Positions 1 to 13,931 of a stretch of DNA of 64,000 nt are shown piece by piece. Position 1 is the stretch's first letter, and each line of letters starts with the position of its first letter. Source of the DNA: Epiperipatus broadwayi (Eukaryota; Onychophora; Udeonychophora; Euonychophora; Peripatidae). The stretch covers positions 204,501 to 268,500 of the forward strand of contig JAQFVV010000030.1 in assembly GCA_028023455.1 (NCBI GenBank), read 5' to 3'. A program made the translations under genes and the position numbers. The notes under the pieces were generated by a model. That model searched no databases. It was not told the origin of the DNA and saw only the letters and a program-made list of their open reading frames with translations.

Positions 1-1655
1 GAATTTATATCTTCAATAAGAAAAAAAGATGTCATTATTATTAAAAAGAGAGATGACATCATGAAATGTGTAGAAGACTTTTATCAAGAATTATATAGTA
101 ATAAAGAACAAATGCCTCCTACACCTATTATATCTTCCAAATTGCCCAGAATTTTGAATGAGGAAGTGAGACATGCAATTAAATTTATGAAGAAAGGGAA
201 GGCTCCAGGTAATGATGGAATTAAATTTGATATAATAAAGAAGCAGGTGAAGAAATATAATTTTTTTTAGCAAAGTTATATACCAAATGTCTAAATGATA
301 AAGCTGTACCAGATGATTGGAAGAATGCAGTATTAATATTAATATTTAAAAAAGGTAATAAATAAGATATTATAAATTACAGACCTATCAGTCTTTTATC
401 AGTTTTATACAAACTTTTTACTAAGATAATTACAACTCTTCTACAGAAAACACTGGATTTTCACCATCCAAAAGAACAAGCTGGATTTAAAAGTGGTTTT
501 AGTACAGTAGATCATATCCAGGTATTGAGAGAAGTTATAGAAAGGACAAATGAATATGAGTTTCCATTATGCTTAGGATTTGTAGACTATGAAAAGGCAT
601 TTGATTCTATAAACATTTCTTCAGTGATTAAAGCATTAGCTCATCAAGGTGTAGATCCAGGATATTCTCTTATTTTAAAGAATATTTATAAAAATGCAAC
701 AGCAACAATTAGATTATTATGATGATAGTAGGAAATCAACATTGGAAAGGGTGTAAGACAGGGTGACTCCATATCTCCAAAACTTTTTACAGCAGTGCTG
801 CAATAAGTATTTTGTGGATTAAAATGGGAAGCTAAAGGAGTGAAAGTAAATGGAGATTATTTAAGTCATTTAGATTTTGCAGATGATGTAGTTATTTTTG
901 CAAATAATGCTTTAGAGTTACAAGAAATGTTGCAGGACTTATCAGATGAAAGTAGGAAAGTGGGACTAAAGATAAATGTTAAAAAGACTAAATTAATGTT
1001 TAATAGATTTTCTCAAAATATGAAAATAAAGATTGATTATGAAGAATTAGAAAAAGTTAACAGTTACAAATACCTTGGTCAGATTATTAATACAGATGAA
1101 AACATAATGGATGAAATTAATCATGGAATTAAACTTGGTTGGAGTGCTTTTGGTAGAAATAACTTGATACTAAAAGGAAATATGCCTATGTGTTGGAAAA
1201 GGAAGGTTTTTCATAAATGTGTTTTGCCACTACTTATGGATCTGAGACTTAGACACTTAATAGAAGAGCAATACAGAGACTCCACACCACTCAAAGAAGT
1301 ATGAAGAGATGTATGTTGGGAGTAACAAGAAGCGATCAAAAACGCAATGTATGGGTAAGAGAACAAACAGGTGTTACTGACCTCATTGAAAAAATTAAAA
1401 GACTGAAGTGAAGTTGGGCTGGACATATTGTTAGAAGTGATGATAATAGATGGACAATTGAAATTTTAAACTGGATACCAGGAGATTGTAAAAGACCCAG
1501 AAAAATACCACATGTGAGTTGGATGGATGAAATAAGAAAGTGTGCAGGGGTGATGTGGAGAAGAGAAGTTAAAGATAGGAAAAGATAAATTGAACTTGGA
1601 GAAACCTTCATCCTGCTGTGGATTGATAATGGTTGATGGTGATGATGATAGATAG
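1..1655 (+). mobile_element. RTE-type LINE, 3' part (copy 1), cut by window edge
   Basis: Non-LTR retrotransposon fragment covering the reverse transcriptase and the C-terminal region. Motifs seen in different frames: KKGKAPGNDGI (61-270), FVDYEKAFDSI (around 580-612), a GVRQGDSISPKLF block (around 750-790), LDFADDVVIFA with the catalytic DD pair (868-903) and NSYKYLGQIINTD (around 1057-1097). The far C-terminal block (LKWSWAGHI type, PRK.PHV) runs to about 1590, and the copy ends in a TGATGG/GATGAT tail at 1628-1650. A short GATGAT-like tail is typical of the RTE clade. Frameshifts and stops (for example a TAA near 363 and a TGA near 720) make it a pseudogene. The 5' half lies outside the window. 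Its closest relatives here are the copies at 2805 and 35805. Confidence 0.9.
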
Positions 1656-2496
1656 ATTAATCTTATATCTAATCAAAACATAAAAAAATTTCAAACTTCT
1701 TGACACAATAAAATAACATTCGTTCAGGTATTTATTAAAAGGTATGGTAATGAATATCTTATTGCTAAAAATAATTTCAAAAACAATTTGTATATTACAT
1801 ACATTAGTTTTTAGGTGTGTTAATCAATTGCTAATCTTAAACCTAACTAAAAGCAAAAAATAAAAAAATGATTTTGTATAGTATATATTCAGATTATTTA
1901 ATTAAATTTTGCCATCCTTGCTTTATTAAGATTAATCTTTTCATATATGTAGGTCACATAAACATATGCACACAAACAAATAGTCTAAAAAGTCAATTGA
2001 TCGTGTCTTTTTAAAGATTTAAATAGTAATATCATATCTAATAAATCCAATTTTTATTTTTTGATTTTCAAATATTGTGCTGTTGCTATAGGAACAAGAA
2101 TGCATAAGTAGTAATGATTGTCCGATGACGCAATTAGCCATTTGTTTTTTCAAAAGTCGTTTAGGATAAAAATTTGCAAAATTAGATTAAAATCGCATGT
2201 ATTCAATTTTACAACTGTTACAAATTCTGTTATTATTAATATATATAAGCAAAGTCGTGTTTGACTTTTAAAAAGTAAAAAAAAAGGCTTTCAATTATTA
2301 TAGAAATCTTGTCTCATATTATAGCCAAATATAACGATAATAAACACGCAAGCAAGTAATTGTATATAAAGTTGGAAATAAAAAACCTAAAGAAAAAAAA
2401 TGTATACACGTAAAATATATTATGTATATATCTTAGTCAACTGATTATATAAATATATAATTAATTTTTATATTGGTGCATTTATTTACCAATATA
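1656..2496. other. AT-rich non-coding stretch
   Basis: I see no coding signal, RNA gene or repeat boundary here beyond short A and T runs. Confidence 0.6.
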
Positions 2497-2700
2497 TAAT
2501 GTTTAAATACATGTACATTGTCTATACTAAACATAATGTAATTAAAACTTGAACTCAGATTTTGAAGCTCCCTACTACTATCCACTCTATTTTATACAAC
2601 CGATGCACATTCCACATACAAGTGAAAAAGATAAATGATTTCCAATATATGTACTTTGTGCAAAACCAGCACTCAGGAGTTGGTCCAGATAGCCATCTCC

Positions 2701-3862
<1,162 letters not shown>

Positions 3863-3881
3863 ATATATATATATATATATA
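3863..3881. repeat. (TA)n tract after RTE copy 2
   Basis: A short TA run immediately follows the RTE GATGAT tail. It is likely the right half of the (TA)n target. Confidence 0.9.
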
Positions 3882-4420
3882 ATCATTGCTCAGTTTATAT
3901 TAGATAGCAAATCTTCAAACTTTAATAGACAAGCGTCAATCTTCTCCACCCTCCATCTCTTCAAACTTCCATATAATTTAAAATCCGAGAATGGAATGCT
4001 CAAAATCCTTGTTGATGCCAATATTACTATCATACCCATGTTGACTTTAAGTCATTCTGACCCATTACATATAAGACCTTAATATGTCTATTCAAATGAA
4101 CAGGAAATTGATGGATAGAATAAAGTCTTATGTAATATTTAAATACATATAAATTATCTTCAGATTTCAATGATATTGATGGCTCAAGAGTTGCAGAGTG
4201 GAAATGATTGAAATTTATCTATTAAAGATTGAAAATATGCTATTGTAATATAAACTGATCTCTGATAATATATATGTATGAAAAACAGTGATATGGTTCA
4301 ACTAATCAATGTTGATTCAGCATGAAATACAGATATTGGAGATAACTAATCTTTTTATATGTATGTGATCATGTGTATACATTGTATAATATGGAATGGA
4401 TAGTTGCAGGGAGCTTGAAA

Positions 4421-4706
4421 GTCTGAGTTTAAGTCCATTCTAATTACAAGTTTAGTATAGGCAATATACATGTATTTAAATTTTACATATTTAGCTTGCA
4501 TTCTTCCCATCCCTTTTTGTATGATTACATAAGCATATTAAGGTCCTATATGTAAGGAATAAAGTCTGAGTTCAAGTCCATTCTAATTACAAGTTTAGTA
4601 TAGGCAATATACATGTATTTAAATTTTACATATTTAGCCTGCATTCTTCCCATCCCTTTTTGTATGATTACATAAGCATATTAAGGTCCTATATGTGAGG
4701 AATCAG
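4421..4706. repeat. Tandem duplication, 143-bp unit x2
   Basis: GTCTGAGTT(T/C)AAGTCC begins at 4421 and again at 4564. The two units match almost base for base through CCTATATGT(A/G)AGGAAT. The unit spans the FB1 right end plus adjacent FB1-type sequence. The near identity suggests a recent local duplication. Confidence 0.9.
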
Positions 4707-4870
4707 AAAGACTTAAAAGTCAACATAGATATGACAATAATATTGACATGAAGAAGGTCTTTGATCATTCCATATCAGATTTTCAATGATAAAGACAGCT
4801 GAAGAATTGGAGAGCTGAGAAAAATGAAGCTTTTTCTATTAAAATTTATTACATAATAGTTGATCATTAT
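4707..4870. repeat. Partial FB1 copy, central block
   Basis: The GACTTAAAAGTCAACAT and CATTCCATATCAGATTTTC blocks match the centre of the FB1 copies near 30610-30670 and 45070-45150. The boundaries are uncertain. Confidence 0.5.
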
Positions 4871-5010
4871 CTACATAATCTTGTAGAATGTATTGTATTA
4901 CATATAAGTTAAAATATATTTATCGTACACAATATGTGAATACAGATCTTCTATGAAAGAGTTTGTTAAAGATAATAGTGTGTCTTCTAGATTAGCATTG
5001 TTTTTAATGA

Positions 5011-5570
5011 CTGTCGATCCACTGCAAGATGAAGGTCTTTCCAGGTTTAATTCAGTATCTTCAATTTCTAGCCCTTAACAAAAGGGAACAAACTATCTTA
5101 TTATACACATCCATCTCACAAAGAAGTTCTTTATTCAGTCTTATGTAATCCTTTACCATTCAATTTAATATTTCAACTGACCATCATTTACTATGATTTT
5201 TTCTGACAATATGTCAGTCCAGTTTTAATGCAAAATCTTCTTTTAATAATGACAGTAATATCTATTGGTTCTCTCATTGACATATTTCAATTTCAAACTT
5301 TTCCTAACATTCATCTCTTACTGTGCTCTAAAGTCTCAACAATGCCATCTGTTAATGGTCTGAGTATTAGATCCATAAAAACCTTTGACTTTCAAACAAT
5401 CAATTTTTTCTTTAATATTATGTTATTTCTACCAAAATGCTTCCTTTCAAGTAATATTATGTGATTAATTTTTTCCATAATATTTAATCTGCATTAATAA
5501 TCTGGCTGAGGTGTATGTAGTTGTTAACTTTTTCTAATTCATTATTCAGTTCATCATAATCAGTGTCATT
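5011..5570 (-). mobile_element. RTE-type LINE 3' fragment (copy 3a), decayed
   Basis: Read on the minus strand this matches the RTE C-terminal region, from the SYKYLGQIINTD block (about 5480-5550) down to the conserved 3' end (CTGCAAGATGAAGGTCTTTC at 5022-5041 on the plus strand). It has many small indels and stops. A second, longer minus-strand copy starts its own 3' end at about 5590-5630, so these are two insertions or a duplication. Confidence 0.7.
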
Positions 5571-5629
5571 TCGAACCATTATTGATGCATGTCAGACTGA
5601 TGGTCTGTCTAAATTTTCAATCCATATTT

Positions 5630-8380
5630 TACAATCTTTATCCTCTCCTCTCTACATTACCCTAGCACCCTTCCTTATTTTGTATGTGGTCTCTTTTTAG
5701 GTCTTTTAAAATCTCTTGAAATCCAGTTTAAGATTTTAATTGCCCCTCTATTATCATCTCTAGTACCAATATATTCACTTCAGTCTCTTAATTTTTTCAA
5801 TGATGTCAGTAACAATTGTTTGCTCTTTGACTCATGTACTTTATTTTTGATATCTTTTGTTATTCCTATCATACCCTCTCTATGCTTCATAGAATGGCCT
5901 GAAGTCTTTGTGTTACTCTCCTGTTAAATGTGTAAGTCTCATACTAGTAAAACAATATTATTATAATATTCCTTACTAAACATATAGACATATTTCCTTT
6001 TAATATTAAATTATATTTACCAAAAACACTCTAACCAAGATTCATTCTTTGCTTAATATCATCCATTATGTTTCCATCTGTAGATCACGATGTTTGAAGA
6101 TATTAACTTTTTGTAAGTCATCATAATCTTTGTTTTCTTTTTTGAGAGAATTTATTGAATATTATAATAACCTTTTTAACATTTACCATTATTCCTACTT
6201 TGTTATTTTCATCTGATAATTTTTGCAACATTTCCTGAAGTTCTATATCTTATTTTAAAAAAAGCAGCTAACTGCACCAGATGACTTGAATAATCTTCAT
6301 TTAGTTTTATCCCTTAGCTTCTCATTTTAATCTGCAAAATATTTATTGCAAACTGCTCTAAAGGGTTTTGGAGATATGGAGTAATCCCATGATACACCCT
6401 TTTAAATGTTAATATTTTTAATATCATTAGGAAATCTGTTACCCGTTGCATTTTTATAAATATTATTTAGAATACAACAATATCCTGAATTTACACCTTG
6501 ATGATGTTAATGCTTTAATGACTGAAGAAATGCTTATAGCAGGATCCAATGCTCCAAACACTGCAGAAATGCTTATAGACTCAAATTCATTTTTATAATC
6601 TACAAATCTAAAGTAGAATGGAAACTCAGATGTATTGGACCTTTCTATAAATTCTCTCAATACTTGGATATGATCCACTGTACTTAAATCACTTTAAAAT
6701 CAGCTTGATCTGTAGTTTCCTTAAAATCCAATGTTCACTGAGACCATTTGTATTATTTTGGTAATTTTTTTATAGAACTGATGAAGGAATGATGAGTCTA
6801 TACTTTTAAAATCTTCTTTAGAATTTTGTTTAAATATTAATAGTTATACTGCATTCTTTCAATCATTTGATACATCTTTATCTTTATCATTTACACATTT
6901 GGTATATAACTTTGCCAAAAAAATAATTTATTTTTCCTGCTTCTTTCTGTGATATCGATTATAATTCCATCATTACCTAAATCTTTTCCCTTCTTTATAA
7001 ATTTAATTGCATTTCTCACTTTTTCATTTAAAATTCTGGACAATTCAGATAATGTAATAGTTGTTGGAGATACTTTCCTTGTTCATTATTGCTGAATAAT
7101 TCTTGATAGCACTCTTCTACACATTTCATGATATCTCTTTTTATCTTTTTTCCTACTGCAGAAATAAGTTTCCTACTAATAGCAATATGTTGTTGTTTTA
7201 CAATTTTGAAACTTTTAATTTCTTCCCCAGCTTTTTTTGCTAGGTCACAATTATACTTTGTTATATCATTATCAACTTTTTCACACCATTTTACAAAATA
7301 AGAGATATTCAATCCTTATTAATTCATCATTTTTATATATTTTCAGATTCCTTCTTTTCTTTATAAATTTTCTTGTCTCAATAAAAATTTTACTAGTCAA
7401 TTGCAGCCTTTTTGTACAAGCTATATTTGTTGCAGTTTTTAAATGGGTATCAGTTAACTTCCTATTGATTTTATCCAAATCTGAATCATATTCAAAATAT
7501 GTTAATATTTGAAAACGATTTGCAAGTTCCAATTTCAATTCATTGGAATGTTTCTAAAGATTAGAAATATTATGTGTGAATATTATTTTTCTAAATAATT
7601 TTTGTCTCTAGTTTTTCATTAACATCTACATAAGTTACATGTCATTAATGGAGGATTTTGAAATACATATCTTTTGTTAGTGAAAATGCAATCCAATTCT
7701 GCTATACTTTCATTTGCATGTTTCCATATTCAGTTCCATTCCTGCAAATTGCACAATTCTATGAACAGTCTTATTTTTATCACTATAACCTAATGTACCT
7801 ATAATACTTTCATTTTACAATTGTTTATTAATTCTAGTATTAAAGTATCCCATGGTAATTTTAAAATGCTGTACTGACTTATTGAAAGCCTTTTGTACAT
7901 CCATATAAACGTCATCACCATGATAACTTGTTGGGGCGTAAACCTGAATTATCTTCACTTGATATCTTCTATTAAAGTGAATAAATAATTTTGTCATTTT
8001 ATACATAAACTATCTCCATAATGTTGTTTTTCCATTTTTTATTTATAATGAATCCTATTTCACTTATGTACTACAATGTTTGCGCCTTTGTAGTACAGTA
8101 ATGCCCACTTTTTAAATCAATTGTCTCTTCACTTTTTTTTTCTAAGTTTTCAAAAACCAATAAATGTTCCATTTAATATGAGATATTTTTTCTAATTCTT
8201 GCAATCTGCCTTTACTTAAAAATTATCTGCAGTTGAAAGTATCTCAATAAAGTGGCATCATGAAATGGCAGTCTAAGTCTGCAACCAGATTTTTATCACC
8301 CACAGCCTTTGGTTGCCAACATTACAACCCCTGGGATTAAAAGTCATGATTTGTTTTTGTATGTCACGATTGTAATTATC
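5630..8380 (-). mobile_element. RTE-type LINE, near full-length decayed copy (3b)
   Basis: Minus-strand homology runs through the whole element. A 5' leader (CCAAAGGCTGTGGGTGA, read around 8295-8315) matches 36210-36226 of copy 6. Endonuclease blocks include IIQVYAPT and GYFNTRI at 7815-8006, where the usual GDFN aspartate reads Y. Next come the linker at 7028-7312, the RT start (6900-7030), the VDYKNEFESI equivalent (6463-6678) and the C-terminal region down to about 5630. Stops and indels occur throughout. This is one of the oldest-looking RTE copies in the window. Confidence 0.8.
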
Positions 8381-11300
8381 ATTTAGAAAATAAAATTTAT
8401 TCACACTTACATTAATTCTGCTTTCAAAATTGAATGATATTTCATTAAGATGTGTCAGTTGAGAAAAAAGATTACCCAAACTGCTGACATATTATGACGT
8501 CCCATCAAAAGAAATCCACCGGTATATAATGCCATTGACCATTGAAAGTATCCGGTAAATGATAAAAACCTCTCTAATATAATTGAAAATGTTTTTTTAG
8601 CTTTAAATAATTTTATTTATTAACCGTTCTTTAAAGTGTGTTTTTTAATACTACAGAATTTTCTTATTGTATTATTAAAATGTTTCTTATCGTATTATTT
8701 AGATATTTTCTTAAAGCACACATAATTAAATGTACATAGTAAGGAAAATCGACTATTCTTTCTTAAATTTTGCTAGACTTGTTGTTCAAGAATCAGACGG
8801 AGATAAATTTAGTAAAATATTTCACGGATTAAAATATTGACATTATTTTTTAAAAAAAAACAGTAATTAAATAAAAGCAAGATATTTTAAATCCCACTTT
8901 CTGATTCTAATTTGTTTTTTTATTATTTGAGATTTTAAATATGCCTATTTAAAATCGGTTCTTTCAAAAAATGACATTTAGCCATTAACTCAATTGCCAT
9001 GGTTTCATATAGAATTTTACAATTAAAATTAAGACCGAATGTTAAAAGTAAAACTTTTATTTTCTTTTAGAAGGGACAAGTATATATGTATATTACGTAC
9101 AAGTTTTTTACAAAAAAAATCATTTTGCCTATATAATCGGCAATTATTAAGTAAAATAATGTTAATATATATATATGGTTTAGTAGAAGATTATATAGAT
9201 TAACATAGTATCAAACACAAATCTAAAATAAATTTATACAATTAATCAAAAAAGTCGAGGTTTCTTCAACAATTCCTACGTCTGGAGATCTGCTTGGTAT
9301 GGGTTGAGACATCTAGAGTTATAGGTATTTATACCTCGGTCTCTTTCTAGGATGAAAGATTATCTACATAGAGGGAAAATATTTTTTTCTTCCTCCTAAT
9401 ATTTTGGTTAATCTTCTTTCTATTCGTATCCAGATTTCTTATTGCTTATTATAAAAAAATTCTAAAAAGATAATTTAAATTGCTTGGGTAGCAAAACACT
9501 TGACTAGATTAGAAGCTTAAGATATTTTTAATTAAAGTAGAACAAAATATTGTAAAGTAAATGATAACAATGGTTGTTAACCTGAAAATAAAATTAGGAA
9601 TTTTTTTTTTTTTAATGATATGGATTCTCAAAATGTCTCTACTGAAGAGCATTGATTATAGCTCCTAAAACTGTCAAGGATTTTACATTTGATATAGTTG
9701 TTCATAATTTAACTCTAGTTTCAGAAAAAAAATATAATGCAATCAAACAGATTTATGGATACATGTCTTCTTTAAAAGTTAAATTACTCAATGATGGTTG
9801 GATGGGTATTAAATATTTTAATCAGTGGAATAACTAAGGATGTTAAAACATGGCTATGTATTTTGCCTGTACTCATTTTATAAGATTATGAAGTCTCATA
9901 TTAAAAAAATATACATTTATTATATTATACACATGAACATATTTTTAGTATAATCATTAATATCACTCCTATTTATAATTTACAGAAGGATGTGCCAAAA
10001 AAATTATAATATTAGTTTAAAATATCTATGTATAGATAATTTCTGGCAATTATAGAAAATGCTGATAAATTCATCCAAATAGTCATGAAGGTAATAAAAA
10101 TGTAAAGCAGAAAAAATTCTTAGGGGTATAGTGTGAAATAAATAATCAAATGGCATTATTGTTTGGAATTTATAACACATGCCAGAACTGCACATACACT
10201 CCACAATCTACTCTCTACCACTGCAATAATGAACACAACATCATTTTGTACTTTCAATAGCTTATAAAATAACATTTGTGCTTCCTTCTTTTAAAGCATG
10301 GAGTCAAAAATAAAAATGTAAGTCAATACTAAATTTATTAAAATAAATATGCTTCAAAAATTTGCTGTGTCCTTTATATATGGCATAGATGATTATGTAT
10401 TGTTATTACTAGTGTTAGTGTGATTAGTGAATGTATTTATTTTATTCAACTGATTCATCTATTTTTCCACATTACATCAGGAGTAATCATATTGTATAAG
10501 TTATAAATGAATCCAGTAATGATTAAAAGTTAATCTATTATTTTGATGGATACTCATTGGTATAAAAGCTATTAATAAATTCTTGTAATAAAATTTTATA
10601 ATCATTACGTTTAAAATTTTTATACAATTTTGAAAACACTATTTCACCACAGTAACAGAGGACATTAGCATAAACTTCAATATTTCTTTTTTGTATCTGA
10701 CTCTCATTTATACAGTTTATTATTTTTATTAAGAAATAATTTTAATGCCAACAATTTATATGCTGATAACAGTTTTGACATAGACTAAACATAACTCTGA
10801 CTTTAATGGCCTTTGCTAGTATTTTTTTGGGTAATGTATGATTTGATCTTGTGATTTCTAAGTACGGAGAGATTATTTTATTAGAGTTCTTCAGCTTTAT
10901 ATTCCCTTTATGTCCTAATTTAATCATTATTAACAAATCATGCATATTTTCAATTGCATCTAATTGGAAAAGACTTTTCAAATGTTCAACAAAACATATA
11001 AACAACAGAATTTTATATTCCAATTTATGATGTGAGTTAGAGAAATATTGCAAATAATCTTGTTTGCAAAAAGTTCCATGCATTCATGATCCTGCAAATA
11101 TAACTGCTACAGATCACAATTCTGTCTTTATCAATCCAATTTTACTTTCAACAAACTATTGTAAAATTAGCTTTATGTCTGATTTTATGCTGTTCTGCAT
11201 TTAATGTAACTTGAATAATCGTTATAGATTTGAAACTTTCTATAGAAATTTATAACTGTAAAATATCATATAAGGCCAATTTAAAAATCATTTTGAATAA

Positions 11301-11490
11301 AGTAATCTTTTATTATATTTACAAATTGAAATCAAGAATTAACAGTCACATTACTGAAATCTAATTCTTACTGTAGTCATTCAGTGATGAGTGTACTGGC
11401 ATTATAATAGTAAACTTCAAAAAATTAACGATTAATCTTGGAAGAAAAATATTTTATGTATTTTAATATTTATTTTGGGGGCTAAATGTA
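8381..11490. other. AT-rich non-coding stretch
   Basis: Short open frames (for example 9652-9837 plus and 10742-11083 minus) show no motif, repeat composition or paralogue that I can recognise. Only homopolymer runs and a small inverted motif AGGTATTTATACCT (9323-9336) stand out. Confidence 0.5.
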
Positions 11491-11850
11491 GAAGTATGGA
11501 GAGATGCATGTTGGGAGTAACAAGAAGATCGAAAACACAATGTATGGGTAAGAGAACAAACAGGTGTTACTGATCTCTTTGAAAAAATTAAAAGACTGAA
11601 GTGGAGTTGGGCTGGACATATTGCTAGAAGAGATGATAATAGATGGACAATTGAAATTTTAAACTGGATTCCAAGAGATTGTAAAAGACCCAGAAAGAGA
11701 CCACATGTGAGATGGATGGATGAAATAAGAAAGTTTGCAGGGGTGATGTGGAGAAGAGAAGCTAAAGATCGGAAAAGATGGATTGAACTTGGAGAGACCT
11801 TCATCCTGCAGTGGATTGATAATGTTTGATGATGATGATGATTTATCTTA
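11491..11850 (+). mobile_element. RTE-type LINE 3' end (copy 4), about 360 bp
   Basis: Starts abruptly at the AGTATGGAGAGATGCATG block and follows the RTE C-terminal region (WSWAGHIARRDDNRW type, PRKRPHVRW type) to a GATGATGATGATGA tail at about 11828-11842. It is severely 5' truncated, as expected for incomplete LINE reverse transcription. The open frame on the opposite strand is a shadow. Confidence 0.9.
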
Positions 11851-12119
11851 TTTTTTGAAAATTTAATTGATATTTGGAATACATTTTTCAAGCTTTATTG
11901 TATGATTTGATCTTGTGATTAGAAAAAAAAAATCATTTGTCCTGAAGTCAAATAAGTAGTTTTACACCACAATTAACTGTTAAAAAAACAATTCCTTTCT
12001 ATGATTAGTACATATTTGCCCCATTGAAAATTTCCTCAGCATTCCTGATATGTATCTGTATGCTTAAATGCACATATATAGGTATAAATTTAATTGGAAA
12101 AAGTCATTTATGAAAATCT

Positions 12120-12760
12120 GAAATAACTATGTGCTAAGTATAGAACCTTGAGAAACCCCATATAAATTATTTTGCTCACTACACATTACATCTGATATTT
12201 TTGATACAACATATCTGACATTTAAGTAATTTTTAAAGCACAGTATTTTTTCTCTAACTCTACAATTTTGAAACTGTGAATCAATTGCTATGTTCAAAAA
12301 ATCTCAAAAACTATATTTTTTTTTTGTCATTTAATGCACTATTAATTTTATTTGTAGAATTTTGTAATAACATAGATGTACTTCTTCCTTCTTTAAATCC
12401 ATAGTGACTTTTATTTTAAAAAATATTTTTAGTTAATTTTTTTAATTATTTTATAAAAAATATTTTTCTATTACTTTAGCAATTGAAGGAATACTGGATT
12501 TAACTCTATAGTTATTACAATTATTTTAGCTTCAGATTTATAAACTCGTCTTACTGTAGAAGTTTTTAATAATATAGAAAACTCATTATTTTCTATTATT
12601 TTATTAATCATATAAATTATAGCATCTGATAGAATATTGATATTTTTATGTTTACCATTCTGATTGTATACATGGACTTGGGCTTATCTTAACTATACAT
12701 TCTTTTATTATTTCACATAAATCTTCATTTAAATTTGGCATAAATATTTAATGTGGTTGA
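12120..12760 (-). mobile_element. Decayed CR1/Jockey/L2-like LINE reverse transcriptase
   Basis: Minus-strand reading shows ordered RT blocks: NNYR followed by SSIPSIAKVIEK (about 12525-12455), YGFKEGRSTSM (12403-12371) and YGVSQGSIL..LFQIFINDF (about 12162-12100). These match the 'NYRPIS.lp..sKi.Ek', 'YGFr.grST' and 'GVPQGSiLgPlLF.iyiNDl' blocks of CR1/Jockey/L2-type elements, and differ from the RTE family here, which reads GVRQGDSISP. Frameshifts and stops lie between the blocks. The YADD box is not visible, so the copy is probably truncated at that side. The assignment to a clade is an inference. Confidence 0.7.
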
Positions 12761-13103
12761 CTATTATAAGTTTTCGAAATATTGCTAACATGATCAGTTT
12801 TGTTTTAATTTATTAATTATTTCTACAATACAGTATTAAAAGTATTTTCTGGAACAATACTATCATTTATATGAAAATATTTTTTTTTAATCTTCATTTA
12901 TAGAAATTGATTTCCTTAATTTCATTTATTTTTCTTTACGTTTTTGTTATTAATGTCATCTCTATTTTCATTTAAAAAATTATTATAAAACAAACATTTA
13001 TCTGCTCTTATCATAAAATTAAATTTATTTTTAATGCTATATATTTAAGAAATAAATTATGATTTTTTTTAATTTTGCACAGTCTTTCCAACTAAAAGTA
13101 TGT

Positions 13104-13111
13104 GAAAAACT
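13104..13111 (+). other. Target-site duplication GAAAAACT, left
   Basis: Eight bases identical to 18786-18793 flank the giant foldback element exactly. Confidence 0.85.
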
Positions 13112-13137
13112 GGTGCTTTTCTCACGTACTGGATGAG

Positions 13138-13156
13138 CCACCAGGTGGCGCTGCAG
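13138..13156 (+). promoter_or_regulatory. CTCF-like motif near left tip
   Basis: The sequence CCACCAGGTGGCGCTGCAG closely matches the known CTCF core (CCA(C/G)(C/T)AG(A/G)(G/T)GGC followed by GC). It lies 26 bp inside the tip. Binding is not shown, and whether the host has CTCF is unknown. Confidence 0.5.
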
Positions 13157-13214
13157 AACCACCAAGAAGCCTGTAAGTAATAAATTTCTATACAAAAATA
13201 GTTGAAATCGATGG

Positions 13215-13500
13215 AAAATTAAAATTAAAATGCCTAAGGCAAGATATCAAAAGTAAGTAAAAATCAAGTAAAATTTTTTACCTAAGGCAAGTATAAAATC
13301 AAGTGAAATAATATGCAAATTTTAAAAAAGTACACACACACACAAAATTGGTAAAAATACACAAAATAACCATTAAAATTAAAATGCCTAAGGCAAGATA
13401 TCAAAAGTAAGTAAAAATCAAGTAAATTTTTTTGCCTAAGGCAAGTATAAAATCAAGTGAAATAATATGTAAATTTTAAAAAAGTACACACACACAGTGA
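13215..13500 (+). repeat. Subterminal repeats with CCTAAGGCAA
   Basis: (T/A)(G/A)CCTAAGGCAA occurs at about 13231, 13280, 13385, 13433 and 13565 in the left arm. Its complement lies at about 18524, 18606 and 18655 in the right arm. Part of the left array arises from a local tandem duplication of about 155 bp. Such subterminal clusters can be transposase-binding sites in DNA transposons; that role is an inference. Confidence 0.6.
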
Positions 13501-13912
13501 AATACTGAGTAAATTTTAAAAAAGTACACACAGAACAAATCCTTAACCCCCACAAAAATTATAACACCTAAGGCAAATAAATCAAAAAATTAAAAATCAA
13601 ACAAATTCTAAAAAAAAAACAAAAAAAACGCTATGAAATTCAAATTAGGCAACAAAAACAGAAAAACTTTAATGGTAAAAGTCAAAAAATTAACAATGAC
13701 AGGCAGATGGTGCTTCATTAAAATGGCGGGAGATTATATAAACTAAAAAGCAAAAATGAAAATTACAGGAGAGCTTCTATTTATCAAATTAATTATACTC
13801 TGCTTTATATGGATAAGCTTTATATTAATTTTAATATCAAACATAATTGATAAATCATAAATATTAATATTATTTGTGCTCAAATATTTTATAGGTATAG
13901 AACACAAGCATA

Positions 13913-13931
13913 CACACACACACACACACAC
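13913..13931 (+). repeat. (CA)n microsatellite
   Basis: A short CA run in the left foldback arm. The right arm has a shorter TG run at the matching place (about 18169-18180). Confidence 0.9.

Noticed and set aside
9652-9837. 61-codon frame near 9.7 kb
   Set aside because: No motif or paralogue, and a length expected by chance.
10742-11083. 113-codon minus-strand frame
   Set aside because: Longer than average but no recognisable domain, no repeat relation and AT-rich codon text; not called as a gene.
11463-11891. 142-codon minus-strand frame
   Set aside because: It is the antisense of the RTE 3' end; the same shadow occurs opposite every RTE copy (for example 3505-3825 and 38608-39027).
13725-13745. 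YY1/E2F-like AATGGCGGGAG in the foldback arm
   Set aside because: Too short and common to claim a binding site.
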